Counted from the first letter of the stretch, positions 26,238-38,827 are shown. The stretch is DNA of 64,000 bases from Allobosea sp. 47.2.35 (GCF_024655635.1 NZ_JANLGI010000007.1:170128-234127), one strand, 5' to 3'. The notes: generated by a model not told the origin, from the sequence alone. Numbers and translations are program-made.

Positions 26238-27032
26238 ATGTCTTCGACGATCCGCCATCGCCCACCGCGTGCTGCATCGCTGGCCGCCCGTCTTGGGCAG
26301 TCCCGCGTCGCGACGCGGATCGAGGGCGAGATGCGCGTCACCGCCGCCGATCTCGTCGATCGCGTGGCCGAGGCGAAGCTGAAGGTCGCGGCCGTCCGCT
26401 ACAAGGTCGAGGGCGAGGTCCGCAGCAAGGCGGAGAAGCTCAAGAGTCGCGTCAGCGAGGCCAAAGCGAAGCTCGGCGACGAGGCGCGTTTCATCAAGTC
26501 CTGGATCGACGATCCCCGCCGGACCGGCTCGGTCACGCCGTCGAGCCCTGCGCTGGCCAAGCGGATGGCGTCCTATGTCGATCCCGAGCAGCCCGGTCCG
26601 GTCATCGAGATCGGCCCCGGGACCGGCCCTGTCACCGAGGCGCTGATCGAGCGCGGCATCGACGAAAGCCGCCTGATCCTCGTCGAGTACAGCCCTGAAT
26701 TCTGCGAATTGCTGCGCAAGCGTTTCCCGCGGGCGACGGTGGTGCAGGGCGATGCCTATGCCCTGGCGACGACGCTGGCCGGCCATCTCCAGGAGAAGGC
26801 GATCGCGCTGGTCTCCAGCCTGCCGCTGTTCAACCGTCCGCCGGCCGCGCGCACGGCATTGGCGCGCGAAGTGTTTCCGCTGCTCGTGGAGGGCGCGCCC
26901 TTCATCCAGTTCACCTATTCGGTGATCTCGCCGATTCCGCGCAAGGGCTCGGGGCTCAAGGCCTCCGTTTCCGACTGGGTGCTGCGCAATATCCCGCCGG
27001 CGCGAGTTTGGGTTTATCGTCAAATTCGTTGA
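26238..27032 (+). CDS. pmtA: PmtA-type phospholipid N-methyltransferase with N-terminal helical extension
   Basis: SAM-dependent methyltransferase of the family that converts phosphatidylethanolamine to phosphatidylcholine in rhizobia. The catalytic part (about residue 85 on) has R-R-T-G-S-V-T-P-S-S, the SAM-binding loop V-I-E-I-G-P-G-T-G-P-V-T and the S-S-L-P-L-F-N segment. The same signature also occurs in proteins labelled rRNA adenine dimethyltransferase-like. The first 85 residues form a charged, probably coiled helix not needed for the fold. An in-frame ATG at 26331 would remove about a third of it. Confidence 0.75.
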   Translation: MSSTIRHRPPRAASLAARLGQSRVATRIEGEMRVTAADLVDRVAEAKLKVAAVRYKVEGEVRSKAEKLKSRVSEAKAKLGDEARFIKSWIDDPRRTGSVTPSSPALAKRMASYVDPEQPGPVIEIGPGTGPVTEALIERGIDESRLILVEYSPEFCELLRKRFPRATVVQGDAYALATTLAGHLQEKAIALVSSLPLFNRPPAARTALAREVFPLLVEGAPFIQFTYSVISPIPRKGSGLKASVSDWVLRNIPPARVWVYRQIR

Positions 27033-27176
27033 TTTTTCGCCGAGTTGACGCTGCGTCATCGGCGTTTCCCGCGAATTGCCGACGTTTCCACACGGAATCG
27101 TAAGACCTCGCTGTTAGGCAGCACGCGCGACCGGCTGCGTGCTGGTCGGCCTGCCAGCGAGGAGCCTAAACAGCCG

Positions 27177-28370
27177 ATGAGTGGCGCAGTCCTCCGTTAC
27201 AGTTTGCCGCGTTGGCGCCTGACGCGTTGGCTGGCGGATGCCGGGCCGGATGTGCCGCCGGAAATCCGGGTCGCGCTGATCGGCAGTCTCTACGGCACGT
27301 TGCCGATCTTCGCCGGCGGCGTGATCAACTCGCTCGCGGTCTCCTTCCTGATCGCCTGGCGCATCCCGACCCTTCCCTTCATGCTGTGGTGCGCCTTCGA
27401 GCTGCTCTGCTGCAGCATTCGCCTTGTCGTGCTGATCCATGCCCGCCGCCGCGCAGCGCGTGGCGCCTCGACACCGACCGATCTCTACCTGCTGCTCGGT
27501 GTCGCCTGGGCGGCCGGCATCGGGGCCGGTACCTTCCTCTGCCTGACCAGCGGAGACTGGGTCGCGGCGACTTTGGCTTGCCTCTCGGCCGCCGCGATGG
27601 TCGGCGGCATCTGCTTCCGCAACTTCGCCGCGCCGCGCATGGCCGGCGTGATGATCGGCCTGACGCTCGGGCCCTGCGTGCTCGCGACGCCTTTCATCTC
27701 CGAGCCGATGCTGTTGATCACCTTCATGCAGATCCCGCTCTATCTCTTCAGCATGACGGTTGCCGCCTACAAGCTGAACGCCATGCTGATCTCGACCATG
27801 CGGGCCGAGCGCGAGAACGCCTTCCACGCCCGGCACGACATGCTCACCGGCCTCTCGAACCGGACTGGCCTGGCCAAGGCCTTCGCCACCCGTTTCGAGA
27901 GCGAGACCGCGCCGCGGGGCTTGGCGCTGGTCTATCTCGATCTCGATGGCTTCAAGGCCGTCAACGACAATTACGGGCATATGGCGGGCGATGCGCTGCT
28001 CCAGCTTGTCGCCGAGCGCCTGCGCGGTCTCGTCCGCAGCTCCGATGTCGCGGCGCGCATCGGCGGCGACGAGTTCGTCGTGCTCTCCGAGCAGACCGAG
28101 CGGGTGCAGCTCCAGCGCTTCGGCGAGCGCATCGTGCGCGAGATCTCCGAGCCCTACGAACTCGATAGCGGTGACCAGCTCAATATCGGCGCGTCCGTCG
28201 GCATCGCGCTCGCGCCGGAGCATGGCCGCGACATGAACAGCCTGATGGCCGCCGCCGATGCGGCGCTCTATCAGGCGAAATCGCGCGGCAAGTCGCTCTG
28301 CGTCATCGCCGGGCAGCGCTCCGTCCTGGACGCGCGCGCTTCGAGCGGGCGTCACCCGCGCTTGCAGTAG
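27177..28370 (+). CDS. Membrane diguanylate cyclase (GGDEF)
   Basis: 397 residues from ATG 27177; TTG 27045 in frame would add 44. Five to six membrane helices (about 35-185) form the input region and resemble a MASE-type sensor. The C-terminal GGDEF domain is complete: active-site R-I-G-G-D-E-F and the inhibitory I-site R-S-S-D five residues before it. It should therefore synthesise cyclic di-GMP and be product-inhibited. The signal sensed is unknown, and no EAL domain is present. Confidence 0.94.
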   Translation: MSGAVLRYSLPRWRLTRWLADAGPDVPPEIRVALIGSLYGTLPIFAGGVINSLAVSFLIAWRIPTLPFMLWCAFELLCCSIRLVVLIHARRRAARGASTPTDLYLLLGVAWAAGIGAGTFLCLTSGDWVAATLACLSAAAMVGGICFRNFAAPRMAGVMIGLTLGPCVLATPFISEPMLLITFMQIPLYLFSMTVAAYKLNAMLISTMRAERENAFHARHDMLTGLSNRTGLAKAFATRFESETAPRGLALVYLDLDGFKAVNDNYGHMAGDALLQLVAERLRGLVRSSDVAARIGGDEFVVLSEQTERVQLQRFGERIVREISEPYELDSGDQLNIGASVGIALAPEHGRDMNSLMAAADAALYQAKSRGKSLCVIAGQRSVLDARASSGRHPRLQ

Positions 28371-28377
28371 GGGCGCG

Positions 28378-28893
28378 TCACTCGATCTCGCAGGCGTCCT
28401 TCGCCGGCATCAGCCGCCAGAGCCCGTCATCGGGTTTCGCCGGGATCTTCACCGCGTTATCGGCGATCTCCTCGGCATCATAGGGGTTGGGATTGGCGAT
28501 GATCCCGCCATTGCGGATATCGAGCACGCCTTGCGGCCCGCTCTCCAGCCGCCAGCTTCCGGCATCCCATTCCGGCACGCAGCGCAGACCCTTGCCCTGC
28601 GGCTTGCAGAAACCGCTGAGCTGGTAGTCGAAGCGGCCGGTGGTCGTGCGCTGGCGCAGGTTGAAATAAACAGCGACATAGAGCGCCGCATGCGGCTCTG
28701 CCTGCCAGTTGCCGGGCTTGTGGACGAGGCGGATCTTCGTGACCTTCTGCTGCGGATGCGCCTTGAGATGGGCCTCGTCATAGGCGCGCTCCCAGCAGGC
28801 GTCCCGCTTCACCGGCAATTCGCTTTCGAGCGGGCGGGCCATGGCTGGCAGGGCGGCCATCAGCAGGGCGGAAACGGCGATGGCGCGGCGCAT
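28378..28893 (-). CDS. Exported protein of unknown function
   Basis: 171 residues from ATG 28893 with a cleavable signal peptide (about 1-19, ending A-M-A-R-P). The mature protein has four cysteines (in D-A-C-W, G-F-C-K, L-R-C-V and the final D-A-C-E), which suggests two disulfides. The segment G-N-W-Q-A-E-P-H-A-A-L-Y looks like a beta-rich core. No family recognised with confidence. It is convergent with the diguanylate cyclase, seven bases apart. Confidence 0.6.
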   Translation of the reverse strand: MRRAIAVSALLMAALPAMARPLESELPVKRDACWERAYDEAHLKAHPQQKVTKIRLVHKPGNWQAEPHAALYVAVYFNLRQRTTTGRFDYQLSGFCKPQGKGLRCVPEWDAGSWRLESGPQGVLDIRNGGIIANPNPYDAEEIADNAVKIPAKPDDGLWRLMPAKDACEIE

Positions 28894-29031
28894 GCGGGTT
28901 GCCTCCGGGCTTCGAAGGCTCAGATCACCGCAGTTTGACGTGGACTGCAACGGCTTTCGTTCCGTGCTTGACCGCAGGCGCGCGCTGAGGCTTGGCTGTC
29001 GCGCCGAGACGGAACAGCCGGGGCGGGAAGC

Positions 29032-29961
29032 GTGACGGATATCGGGCGGCTGGTCCGCGACATCACCGAGGAGATGCGCCGAGCCGAGGAGCGCGGCGAG
29101 GTCGCGACCTATATCCCACCGCTCGCCCGTATCGATCCCCGCCAGTTCGGGCTTTGCGTCGTGACGGCGGATGGTGAGATCCATGCTTCCGGCGACAGCG
29201 AGGAGCCCTTCTCGATCCAGAGCGTCTCGAAGGTGTTTGCCCTGACGCAGGCGCTTGGCAAGGTCGGCGATACGCTCTGGCGCCGGGTCGGCCGCGAGCC
29301 CTCAGGCACACCGTTCAATTCCATCGTCCAGCTCGAGCGCGAACAGGGCGTGCCGCGCAATCCCTTCATCAATGCCGGTGCCCTCGTTGTCGCCGACATC
29401 AACCTCGCCGGCCACGAGCCGCGCGTCGCCATCGGCGAGTTGCTGCGCTTCATGCGCTATCTTGCCGATGATGACACGATCATCATCGACGAGGCGGTGG
29501 CGCGAGCCGAGCAGGCGACCGGCTTTCGCAACATCGCGCTCGCCAATTACATGAAGGCCTTCGGCAACATCACCCATGCGCCGGAACTGACGCTCGGCGT
29601 CTATTTCCACCAATGCGCCATCGCGATGACTTGCCGCCAGCTCGCCATGGCCGGGCGCTTCCTGATGCATGGCGGCTATTACGAGCCCGGCGGGCCCCGC
29701 GTCGTCTCCGGCCAGAGGGCGCGGCGCATCAACGCGCTGATGCTGACCTGCGGCCATTACGACGCTTCCGGCGATTTCGCCTTTCGGGTCGGCCTGCCCG
29801 GCAAGTCGGGCGTCGGCGGCGGCATTCTGGCGATCGCTCCGGGCAAGGCCGCGATCGCAGTCTGGTCGCCCGGCCTCAACGCCAACGGCAATTCCCTGCT
29901 CGGCACGCTGGCGCTGGAACGCCTGACCGAGGCGACGGGCTGGTCGATCTTCGCGCGGTAA
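29032..29961 (+). CDS. glsA: Glutaminase
   Basis: Hydrolyses glutamine to glutamate and ammonia; a serine-dependent enzyme with a beta-lactamase-like fold. 309 residues from a GTG start, the family length. The catalytic S-x-x-K is in I-Q-S-V-S-K-V-F, and N-P-F-I-N-A-G-A and G-K-S-G-V-G-G-G are conserved. May support acid tolerance or nitrogen balance; neither can be judged from the sequence. Confidence 0.97.
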   Translation: MTDIGRLVRDITEEMRRAEERGEVATYIPPLARIDPRQFGLCVVTADGEIHASGDSEEPFSIQSVSKVFALTQALGKVGDTLWRRVGREPSGTPFNSIVQLEREQGVPRNPFINAGALVVADINLAGHEPRVAIGELLRFMRYLADDDTIIIDEAVARAEQATGFRNIALANYMKAFGNITHAPELTLGVYFHQCAIAMTCRQLAMAGRFLMHGGYYEPGGPRVVSGQRARRINALMLTCGHYDASGDFAFRVGLPGKSGVGGGILAIAPGKAAIAVWSPGLNANGNSLLGTLALERLTEATGWSIFAR

Positions 29962-29972
29962 GCGTGGGAGGG

Positions 29973-31595
29973 TCAGCTCCGCAGGCCCGGCGCTTCCTGC
30001 CCGGTGCGGGCGACGTATTCCGTGTAGCCGCCGCCATAGGCGTGGACCCCGTCGGGCGTCAGTTCCAGCAGTCGGTTGGAGAGCGCGGCGAGGAAATGCC
30101 GGTCGTGGCTGACGAAGAGCATCGTGCCCTCGTAGTTCGAGAGCGCGGTGATCAGCATTTCCTTGGTGGCGATGTCCAGATGGTTGGTCGGCTCGTCCAG
30201 CACCAGGAAATTCGGTGGATCATAGAGCATCATCGCCATGACGAGCCGCGCCTTCTCGCCGCCCGAGAGCACGCGGCAGCGCTTCTCGACATCGTCGCCG
30301 GAGAAGCCGAAGCAGCCGGCGAGCGAGCGCAGCGAACCCTGCCCGGCCTGCGGAAAGCGATCCTCCAGCGCCTCGAAGACGGTGCGCTCGCCGTCGAGCA
30401 CCTCCATGGCGTGCTGGGCGAAATAGCCGAGCTTGACGCTGGCGCCGATATTGACCGTGCCGGCATCGGGCTCGGTCGTGCCGGTGACGAGCTTCAGCAG
30501 CGTCGACTTGCCGGCGCCGTTGACGCCGAGCACGCACCAGCGCTCCTTGCGCTGGATCTGAAAGTTCAGCCCATCATAGATGCTGCGGCTGCCATAGGCC
30601 TTGTTCACGTTCTTGATGCTGACGACGTCGTCGCCGGAGCGCGGCGCCGGCTGGAACTCGAAGGCGACACTCTGGCGCCGCCGCGGCGGCTCGACACGCT
30701 CGATCTTGTCCAGCTTCTTGACCCGGCTCTGCACTTGCGCGGCATGCGACGCGCGCGCCTTGAAGCGCTCGATGAAGGCGATCTCCTTGGCGAGCATCGC
30801 CTGCTGGCGCTCGAACTGCGCCTGCATCTGCTTTTCGGCCAGCGCCCGCTGCTGCTGGTAGAACTCGTAATCGCCGGAATAGCTGGTCAGCGCGCCGCCA
30901 TCGATCTCGATGATCTTGCCGACGATGCGGTTCATGAACTCGCGGTCATGCGAGGTCATCAGCACGGCGCCGTCATAGTTCTTCAGGAAGGATTCCAGCC
31001 AGATCAGGCTTTCGAGGTCGAGATGGTTCGACGGCTCGTCGAGCAGCATCGCGTCCGGTCGCATCAGCAGGATGCGGGCGAGCGCGACGCGCATCTTCCA
31101 GCCGCCGGAGAGGCCGCCGACATCACCCTCCATCATCTCCTCGCTGAAGCCCAGCCCTGCGAGCACCTCCCGCGCCCGGCCGTCGAGCGCATAGCCGTCG
31201 AGCTCCTCGAAGCGGCCCTGCACCTCGCCATAGCGGGTGATGATCTCCTCCATCTCGTCGGCCCGGTCGGGATCGACCATGGCGGCTTCGAGTTCGGCGA
31301 GCTCGGCCGCGACCGTACTGACCGGGCCGGCCCCGTCCATCACCTCGGCGACGGCGCTGCGCCCGGCCATCTCGCCGACATCCTGGCTGAAATAGCCGAT
31401 GGTGATGCCGCGATCGGTCGAGACGACGCCCTCGTCGGGCGCCTCCTCGCCGGTGATCATTCGGAACAAGGTGGTCTTGCCCGCGCCGTTCGGCCCGACC
31501 AGGCCGACCTTCTCGCCCTTCAGGAGCCCTGCCGAGGCCTCGATGAAGACGATCTGCTTTCCGTTCTGCTTGCTGATGTTCTCGAGGCGGATCAT
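29973..31595 (-). CDS. ABC-F family ATPase (translation factor type)
   Basis: 540 residues with two complete ATP-binding cassettes and no membrane segment. The first Walker A is G-P-N-G-A-G-K-T-T and the second G-V-N-G-A-G-K-S-T; signature motifs are L-S-G-G-W-K and L-S-G-G-E-K. A charged inter-domain linker of about 80 residues (around 240-310, with A-R-A-S-H-A-A-Q-V-Q-S-R) reaches the ribosomal exit site in this family. Closest in style to YbiT/Uup-type proteins. It converges on glsA. Confidence 0.93.
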   Translation of the reverse strand: MIRLENISKQNGKQIVFIEASAGLLKGEKVGLVGPNGAGKTTLFRMITGEEAPDEGVVSTDRGITIGYFSQDVGEMAGRSAVAEVMDGAGPVSTVAAELAELEAAMVDPDRADEMEEIITRYGEVQGRFEELDGYALDGRAREVLAGLGFSEEMMEGDVGGLSGGWKMRVALARILLMRPDAMLLDEPSNHLDLESLIWLESFLKNYDGAVLMTSHDREFMNRIVGKIIEIDGGALTSYSGDYEFYQQQRALAEKQMQAQFERQQAMLAKEIAFIERFKARASHAAQVQSRVKKLDKIERVEPPRRRQSVAFEFQPAPRSGDDVVSIKNVNKAYGSRSIYDGLNFQIQRKERWCVLGVNGAGKSTLLKLVTGTTEPDAGTVNIGASVKLGYFAQHAMEVLDGERTVFEALEDRFPQAGQGSLRSLAGCFGFSGDDVEKRCRVLSGGEKARLVMAMMLYDPPNFLVLDEPTNHLDIATKEMLITALSNYEGTMLFVSHDRHFLAALSNRLLELTPDGVHAYGGGYTEYVARTGQEAPGLRS

Positions 31596-31674
31596 GGAAA
31601 TGGGGAACCTTGGAGGAATGCTCCCGCGGCACTAAGCCATCGGGGCGTATCGGGAAAGCTCGGGAAGGTTGGTA

Positions 31675-32148
31675 TCAGGCCGAGATGACGGCGCTGCGGG
31701 CATTGGCCGCGCTGAGGAGGTCGGCAGGTGCGAGCGCGATCTGCAGGCCGCGCTGGCCACCATTGACATAGACCAGCGCCTCGGAAGAAGCCGGCTCGTC
31801 CACGATTGTCGGCAATTTGCGCTTCTGCCCGAAGGGGCTGACCCCGCCGACCTTGTAGCCGGTCAGGCGCTCGGCATCCGGCACCGGCATCATCGCCGCA
31901 GTCTTCCCACCAAAGGCAGCCGCGACCTTCTTCATGCTGGCCTCGCGGTCGGAGGCGAGCACGATGCAGACCGGCTTGCCGTCGACCTGCGCGATCAATG
32001 TCTTGAGCACGCGCTGGGGCGGCTCGCCCAGAGCTTCCGCCGCCTGCAACCCGACGCGCTCGGCATTCGGATCGTACGCATAGCTGTGCAGCTCGAAACG
32101 GATTTCAAGCTGCTTCAGCGCCAGCGTGGCGGGGGTCGTCTGGGCCAT
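31675..32148 (-). CDS. YbaK/EbsC family aminoacyl-tRNA deacylase
   Basis: 157 residues, single YbaK/ProX domain, the size of Cys-tRNA(Pro) deacylases. The catalytic lysine region V-L-K-T-L-I-A-Q-V-D and the G-Y-x-x-G-G-V-S-P-F-G segment are present. It removes mischarged amino acids from tRNA in trans. It lies 19 bases downstream of gyrB on the same strand and may be read through from it. Confidence 0.93.
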   Translation of the reverse strand: MAQTTPATLALKQLEIRFELHSYAYDPNAERVGLQAAEALGEPPQRVLKTLIAQVDGKPVCIVLASDREASMKKVAAAFGGKTAAMMPVPDAERLTGYKVGGVSPFGQKRKLPTIVDEPASSEALVYVNGGQRGLQIALAPADLLSAANARSAVISA

Positions 32149-32167
32149 CGTCCGGACGTCGCGGCGA

Positions 32168-34687
<2,520 letters not shown>

Positions 34688-34749
34688 TCACGCGCCTACG
34701 CGTGCGTGCGCGTAGAGAGGCCAACGCGGCGGCAAATTCGCGTCGATTG

Positions 34750-36594
34750 TCAGCCCCTGAATTCCGAGATCGCCTCGACGAAGGCCTCGCCGTATTGCGC
34801 GAGCTTGCGCTCGCCGACGCCCTCGATCGCCCGCATCTCGTCGAGGCCCAGCGGCCGCTCGCGCGCCATCGCGATCAGCGTCCGGTCGGTGAAGATGATA
34901 TAGGCCGCGACGCCCTCCTCGCGGGCGATCTGCAGCCTGAGCTTGCGCAGATGCTCGAACAGGCCGGCCGTGCCCTCGTCGAGCCCGTCGGCGCGCGCCG
35001 CGTCGCGCTCGGAGCGGCGGGAGCGCCGCTCGGCGAAGGGGTCGGCCCGGAGCGCGATGCTCTCGCGCCCGAACAGAATGTCCTCGCCCTTCGGCGTCAG
35101 GCAGAAGCCGCCATGCTCGATACTGGCCTCGGCGAGCGCGCCCGCCGCGAAGAGCTTGCGCGTCAGCCCCATCCAGGCGGCCTTGGGTTTGTCCGCACCG
35201 ACGCCGAAGGTCTTCAGGCCGTCATGGTTCTGGCGGCGGACGACCTCGGTCGTCGTGCCCGTCAGGATATCGGCGAGATGGCCGGCGCCGAAGCGCTCGC
35301 CGGAGCGGATCACGGCGGAGAGCAATTTGCGCGCATCGAGCGTGGCGTCCTGCAGGGCCGGCGCCTCGGCGCTGCAGAGATCGCAACGGAACGGCGCATT
35401 GCCGTGCCGGCAGGGCGGTGTCTCCTCGCCGAAATAGGCCAGCAGCGCGCTGCGCCGGCAGAGCGCGTTCTCGCAAAGATCGATCATCGCGTTGAGGCGC
35501 TTGTGCTCGATGCGCCGACGCTCGTCGTCGATCTGTTTCTCGTCGATCTGGCGGCGCCTGAGCGACATGTCGTCGACACCATAGAGCGTCAGCGTATCCG
35601 CCGGCAGGCCATCGCGCCCGGCGCGACCGATCTCCTGGTAATAGCCCTCGATCGAGCCGGGCATATCGGCATGGACGACGAAGCGCACATCGGGCTTGTT
35701 GATGCCCATGCCGAAGGCGATGGTGGCGCAGACGACGACCCCGTCCTCCTGCAGGAAGATATCCTGGTTGCGGTTGCGCTGCGTCTGCTCGAGGCCCGCA
35801 TGATAGGGCAGGGCATTCCAGCCCTTTTCGCTCAGTGCGGTAGCGAGGCGTTCGGTCTTGCTGCGCGAGGAGCAGTAGACGATACCGGAGCCGTTGCGGT
35901 GTCGGCGCAGGAAATCGTCGATCTGCCGGCGCGGCTGCTCCTTCGGTGCGAAGGCGAGCTTCAGGTTCGGCCGGTCGAAGGAATGCACCACCATCCGCGG
36001 CGGCTGCGGGAACAATTGCTGGGCGATATCGGCCTGGGTCTGCCGGTCGGCGGTCGCCGTCAGCGCCGTGACGGGCACGCCGCCCAGGGCCTCGCGCGTC
36101 TTGGCGAGCAGGCGATATTCCGGGCGGAAATCATGGCCCCACTGCGAGACGCAATGCGCCTCGTCGATGGCGAGCCGGTTCACGCCGAGGCGCTTCAGCC
36201 GGCCGACCAGCCCCTCGCCGGCCAAGCGCTCGGGCGAGACGAAAAGCAGCCTGAGATCGCCGGAATTCAGGCGGTCCCAGGCTTGCGCCGCCTCGTCCTC
36301 CGTATTCATCGAGTTGAGCGAGGCAGCCGAGACGCCGGCTCGGACGAGCTGACCGACCTGATCGCGCATCAGGGCGATCAGCGGCGAGACGACCAGCGTC
36401 AGTCCCCCTGAGACCAGTGCCGGGAGCTGGTAGCACATCGACTTGCCGGAGCCGGTCGGCATCACCGCGAAGACGTCCTCGCCATCGAGCGCGGCTGCGA
36501 TCACCTCCCACTGGCCGGGGCGGAAATCGTCATAGCCCCACACCGATTTGAGGATCGCGCGGGCGTCTGATTCGCGGGATGGCGACATGGACAA
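34750..36594 (-). CDS. recQ: ATP-dependent DNA helicase RecQ
   Basis: 3'-5' helicase of recombination and fork repair, 614 residues. Walker A M-P-T-G-S-G-K-S, the D-E-A-H box followed by C-V-S-Q-W-G-H-D-F-R-P, the zinc-binding cysteines after the helicase core, the winged-helix RQC domain and a C-terminal HRDC domain (about 535-614) are all visible. Full length and intact. Confidence 0.97.
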   Translation of the reverse strand: MSMSPSRESDARAILKSVWGYDDFRPGQWEVIAAALDGEDVFAVMPTGSGKSMCYQLPALVSGGLTLVVSPLIALMRDQVGQLVRAGVSAASLNSMNTEDEAAQAWDRLNSGDLRLLFVSPERLAGEGLVGRLKRLGVNRLAIDEAHCVSQWGHDFRPEYRLLAKTREALGGVPVTALTATADRQTQADIAQQLFPQPPRMVVHSFDRPNLKLAFAPKEQPRRQIDDFLRRHRNGSGIVYCSSRSKTERLATALSEKGWNALPYHAGLEQTQRNRNQDIFLQEDGVVVCATIAFGMGINKPDVRFVVHADMPGSIEGYYQEIGRAGRDGLPADTLTLYGVDDMSLRRRQIDEKQIDDERRRIEHKRLNAMIDLCENALCRRSALLAYFGEETPPCRHGNAPFRCDLCSAEAPALQDATLDARKLLSAVIRSGERFGAGHLADILTGTTTEVVRRQNHDGLKTFGVGADKPKAAWMGLTRKLFAAGALAEASIEHGGFCLTPKGEDILFGRESIALRADPFAERRSRRSERDAARADGLDEGTAGLFEHLRKLRLQIAREEGVAAYIIFTDRTLIAMARERPLGLDEMRAIEGVGERKLAQYGEAFVEAISEFRG

Positions 36595-36648
36595 GGGATG
36601 TGCCGCAGCCGGGCGCGCTTGGCCAGCCTTTCGCCGGATATCCTGTGC

Positions 36649-37002
36649 CTAGACCTGCACGGCCAGCAGATGAACCACTGCGGTACCCGCGAAAACCGCG
36701 GCGATCAGCTTGGACGGCCAGGGCTTGAGGTCGAACCAGATGAATTGCAGCGCGAGTCGCAGGCCCCAGAAGGCAGCGCCCACGAGCGGCAGCACGGGGT
36801 GCACGCTGCCTTGCCCGGATAGCCAGATCAGCGTGGCGCCATAGGCGAGGAAGACGAAGATCAGCATCGCGTTGAGCGTCTGCGTGATCGCGGTGTTCAG
36901 GCTGCCGGAGGGGGCGAGCCGCTCCGGCCAGCCGAACAGCCGCCGGAACGCGGCATGGAACAGCGCGAAGCCGAGATCGATGAGCCCTGCCGCCAGAGCC
37001 AA
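36649..37002 (-). CDS. Small four-helix membrane protein
   Basis: 117 residues with four hydrophobic segments (about 3-20, 38-60, 68-88 and 97-115). It begins six bases after the LysE-type gene on the same strand, so the two are co-transcribed. No family recognised with certainty. The W-F-D-L-K-P-W-P motif before the last helix looks conserved-like. Function unknown. Confidence 0.65.
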   Translation of the reverse strand: MALAAGLIDLGFALFHAAFRRLFGWPERLAPSGSLNTAITQTLNAMLIFVFLAYGATLIWLSGQGSVHPVLPLVGAAFWGLRLALQFIWFDLKPWPSKLIAAVFAGTAVVHLLAVQV

Positions 37003-37008
37003 GGCCGG

Positions 37009-37623
37009 TCAGCTCCGCGTCGCGATCGCGGCGGCGGCGCCCGCCATCACGCCGCCGGTCATCCGGTTGATCCAGCGCATCGCCCGCGGGCTGGCGACGA
37101 GCCGCCGCGCCCGGTCGGCGGCATAGGCATAGGCCATCAGCGTCCCCGTGATGATCGGGGCGATCAGCGCGGCGACCTCGACGAAGGCAAGCGTGCTCAT
37201 CGCGTTGAGATCGATGACCAGCGGCAGGATCGACAGGAAGAAGACCATGACCTTGGGATTGCCGAGCGTCAGCGCGATGCCGCCTAGGAAGAGACGCATG
37301 CCCTCGCCGCGCGCGGCGGCGGACGGCTTCGGCGCCTCGGCCGGAGCCGTCCAGGCCTTGTAGGCGAGATAGAGGAGATAGGCGCAGCCGGCATATTTGA
37401 TCGCGACGAAGACGCCGTGGAAGCTCTGCATGAGCACGCTGAGGCCCAGCGCCGTAAGCGTGAACCAGACGAGATCGCCCATGACGATGCCGGCGAGGAA
37501 CGGCAGTGACCGCCGGAAGCCCGAGGACAGCGAGCGCGCGACCAGCGCCGCAATCGCCGGTCCGGGCGAGGCGACGGCGAGGAAATAGACGCCGGCGAAC
37601 AGGGCAAGGCTGGAAATGTCCAT
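37009..37623 (-). CDS. LysE family amino-acid exporter
   Basis: 204 residues with about six membrane helices in the RhtB/LysE order. The signature A-S-P-G-P-A near the N-terminus and L-x-L-G-N-P-K-V-M-x-F-F in the middle are present. Such proteins export amino acids or their derivatives. Substrate not predictable. It heads a two-gene unit with the small membrane protein. Confidence 0.93.
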   Translation of the reverse strand: MDISSLALFAGVYFLAVASPGPAIAALVARSLSSGFRRSLPFLAGIVMGDLVWFTLTALGLSVLMQSFHGVFVAIKYAGCAYLLYLAYKAWTAPAEAPKPSAAARGEGMRLFLGGIALTLGNPKVMVFFLSILPLVIDLNAMSTLAFVEVAALIAPIITGTLMAYAYAADRARRLVASPRAMRWINRMTGGVMAGAAAAIATRS

Positions 37624-37699
37624 GGAAAGCCTCCGAAACTGCCCATGAGATTAGCAGGAACGCCCGCACCCGTCCTATCGCAAGCCGTGGCCTGACCGA

Positions 37700-38827
37700 T
37701 CAATCGAGCGGATCGATCCGCCCCGGCGTGACCGAAAAGCGCTGCGCGCCGGCCGGCAGGTCGCCGAACAGGGCAGCGTCCGCCCCGGTCATCCAGACCT
37801 GGCAGCCGAGGCCCGTCAGCCCCTCATAGAGCGCTCCGCGGCGGCGCGGATCGAGATGGGCCGCGATCTCGTCGAGCAGGACGAGCGGCGCGATCCCGCT
37901 CATCGCCGCGACCAGCCGCGCATGGGCGAGCACGAGCCCGATCAGCAGGGCCTTCTGCTCGCCGGTCGAGCCCTGGCCTGCCGGTATGTCCTTCGGCCCG
38001 TGCCGGACTTCGAGGTCGGAGGCCTGCGGCCCCGTGAGCGTGCGCCCTGCGGCCCGGTCGCGATGGCGGCTCTGGCGCAGCAGGTCGCGATAGGCATCCT
38101 CGGCATCGACGGCCGGCAGGCGGGCGACCAGCGCGTCGATCTCGCCGGAGAGCGCGATATCGGCGAAGGGGAAGGGCGAGGCCTCGTCGCGCGTCTCGGC
38201 GATGATGGCGGAGAGCCGCGCCACGGTCTCGGCCCGCGCGGCCGCAACCGCGACGCCGAGCTCGGCGACCTCACGCTCGACCGCGTCGAGCCATTGCCCC
38301 TGATTGGGGCTCTCCTCCAGGATGCGATTGCGCGAGCGCAGCGCCCGCTCCAGCGCGTTCGAGCGCGTCGCATGGCTCGGGTCGATCGCCAGCACCAGCC
38401 GGTCGAGGAAGCGGCGGCGGTCGCCGGCCGCGCCCCGGAACAGGCCATCGAGATCGGGCGTCAGCCAGACCACGCGCAGATAGTCGCTGAAGGCGAGCGC
38501 CGAGCCGGCATTGGCGCCGTCGATCCGGGCGAGCCGCGGCCGGCGTCCCTCCGCATCGAGCGGGCCCAGCCCGATGCCGAGCCGGCCCGCCTCGTCGGCG
38601 AGCGTGATCGAGGCGGCGAGCGAACCGTCGCCACCTTGCCGCGCCATCGCCGTGATCTCGGCGCGGCGCAGGCCCCGCCCCGGCGTGAACAGCGAGAGTG
38701 CTTCGAGGATATTGGTCTTGCCGGCTCCGTTCTCGCCTGCGAGCGCAACGATTTGGCCCTCGATCGGGAGATCGAGGGCCTCGTAGGAACGGAAATCCTG
38801 CAGGATCAGGCGCGCGACGGCGGCCAT
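37700..38827 (-). CDS. recF: DNA replication and repair protein RecF
   Basis: SMC-like ATPase that loads RecA at single-strand gaps through RecOR. 375 residues. Walker A G-E-N-G-A-G-K-T-N, the signature region around A-G-Q-G-S-T-G-E-Q-K-A and Walker B L-V-L-L-D-E-I-A-A-H-L-D are all intact. It is ten bases downstream of dnaN, in the classical dnaN-recF order. Confidence 0.97.
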   Translation of the reverse strand: MAAVARLILQDFRSYEALDLPIEGQIVALAGENGAGKTNILEALSLFTPGRGLRRAEITAMARQGGDGSLAASITLADEAGRLGIGLGPLDAEGRRPRLARIDGANAGSALAFSDYLRVVWLTPDLDGLFRGAAGDRRRFLDRLVLAIDPSHATRSNALERALRSRNRILEESPNQGQWLDAVEREVAELGVAVAAARAETVARLSAIIAETRDEASPFPFADIALSGEIDALVARLPAVDAEDAYRDLLRQSRHRDRAAGRTLTGPQASDLEVRHGPKDIPAGQGSTGEQKALLIGLVLAHARLVAAMSGIAPLVLLDEIAAHLDPRRRGALYEGLTGLGCQVWMTGADAALFGDLPAGAQRFSVTPGRIDPLD

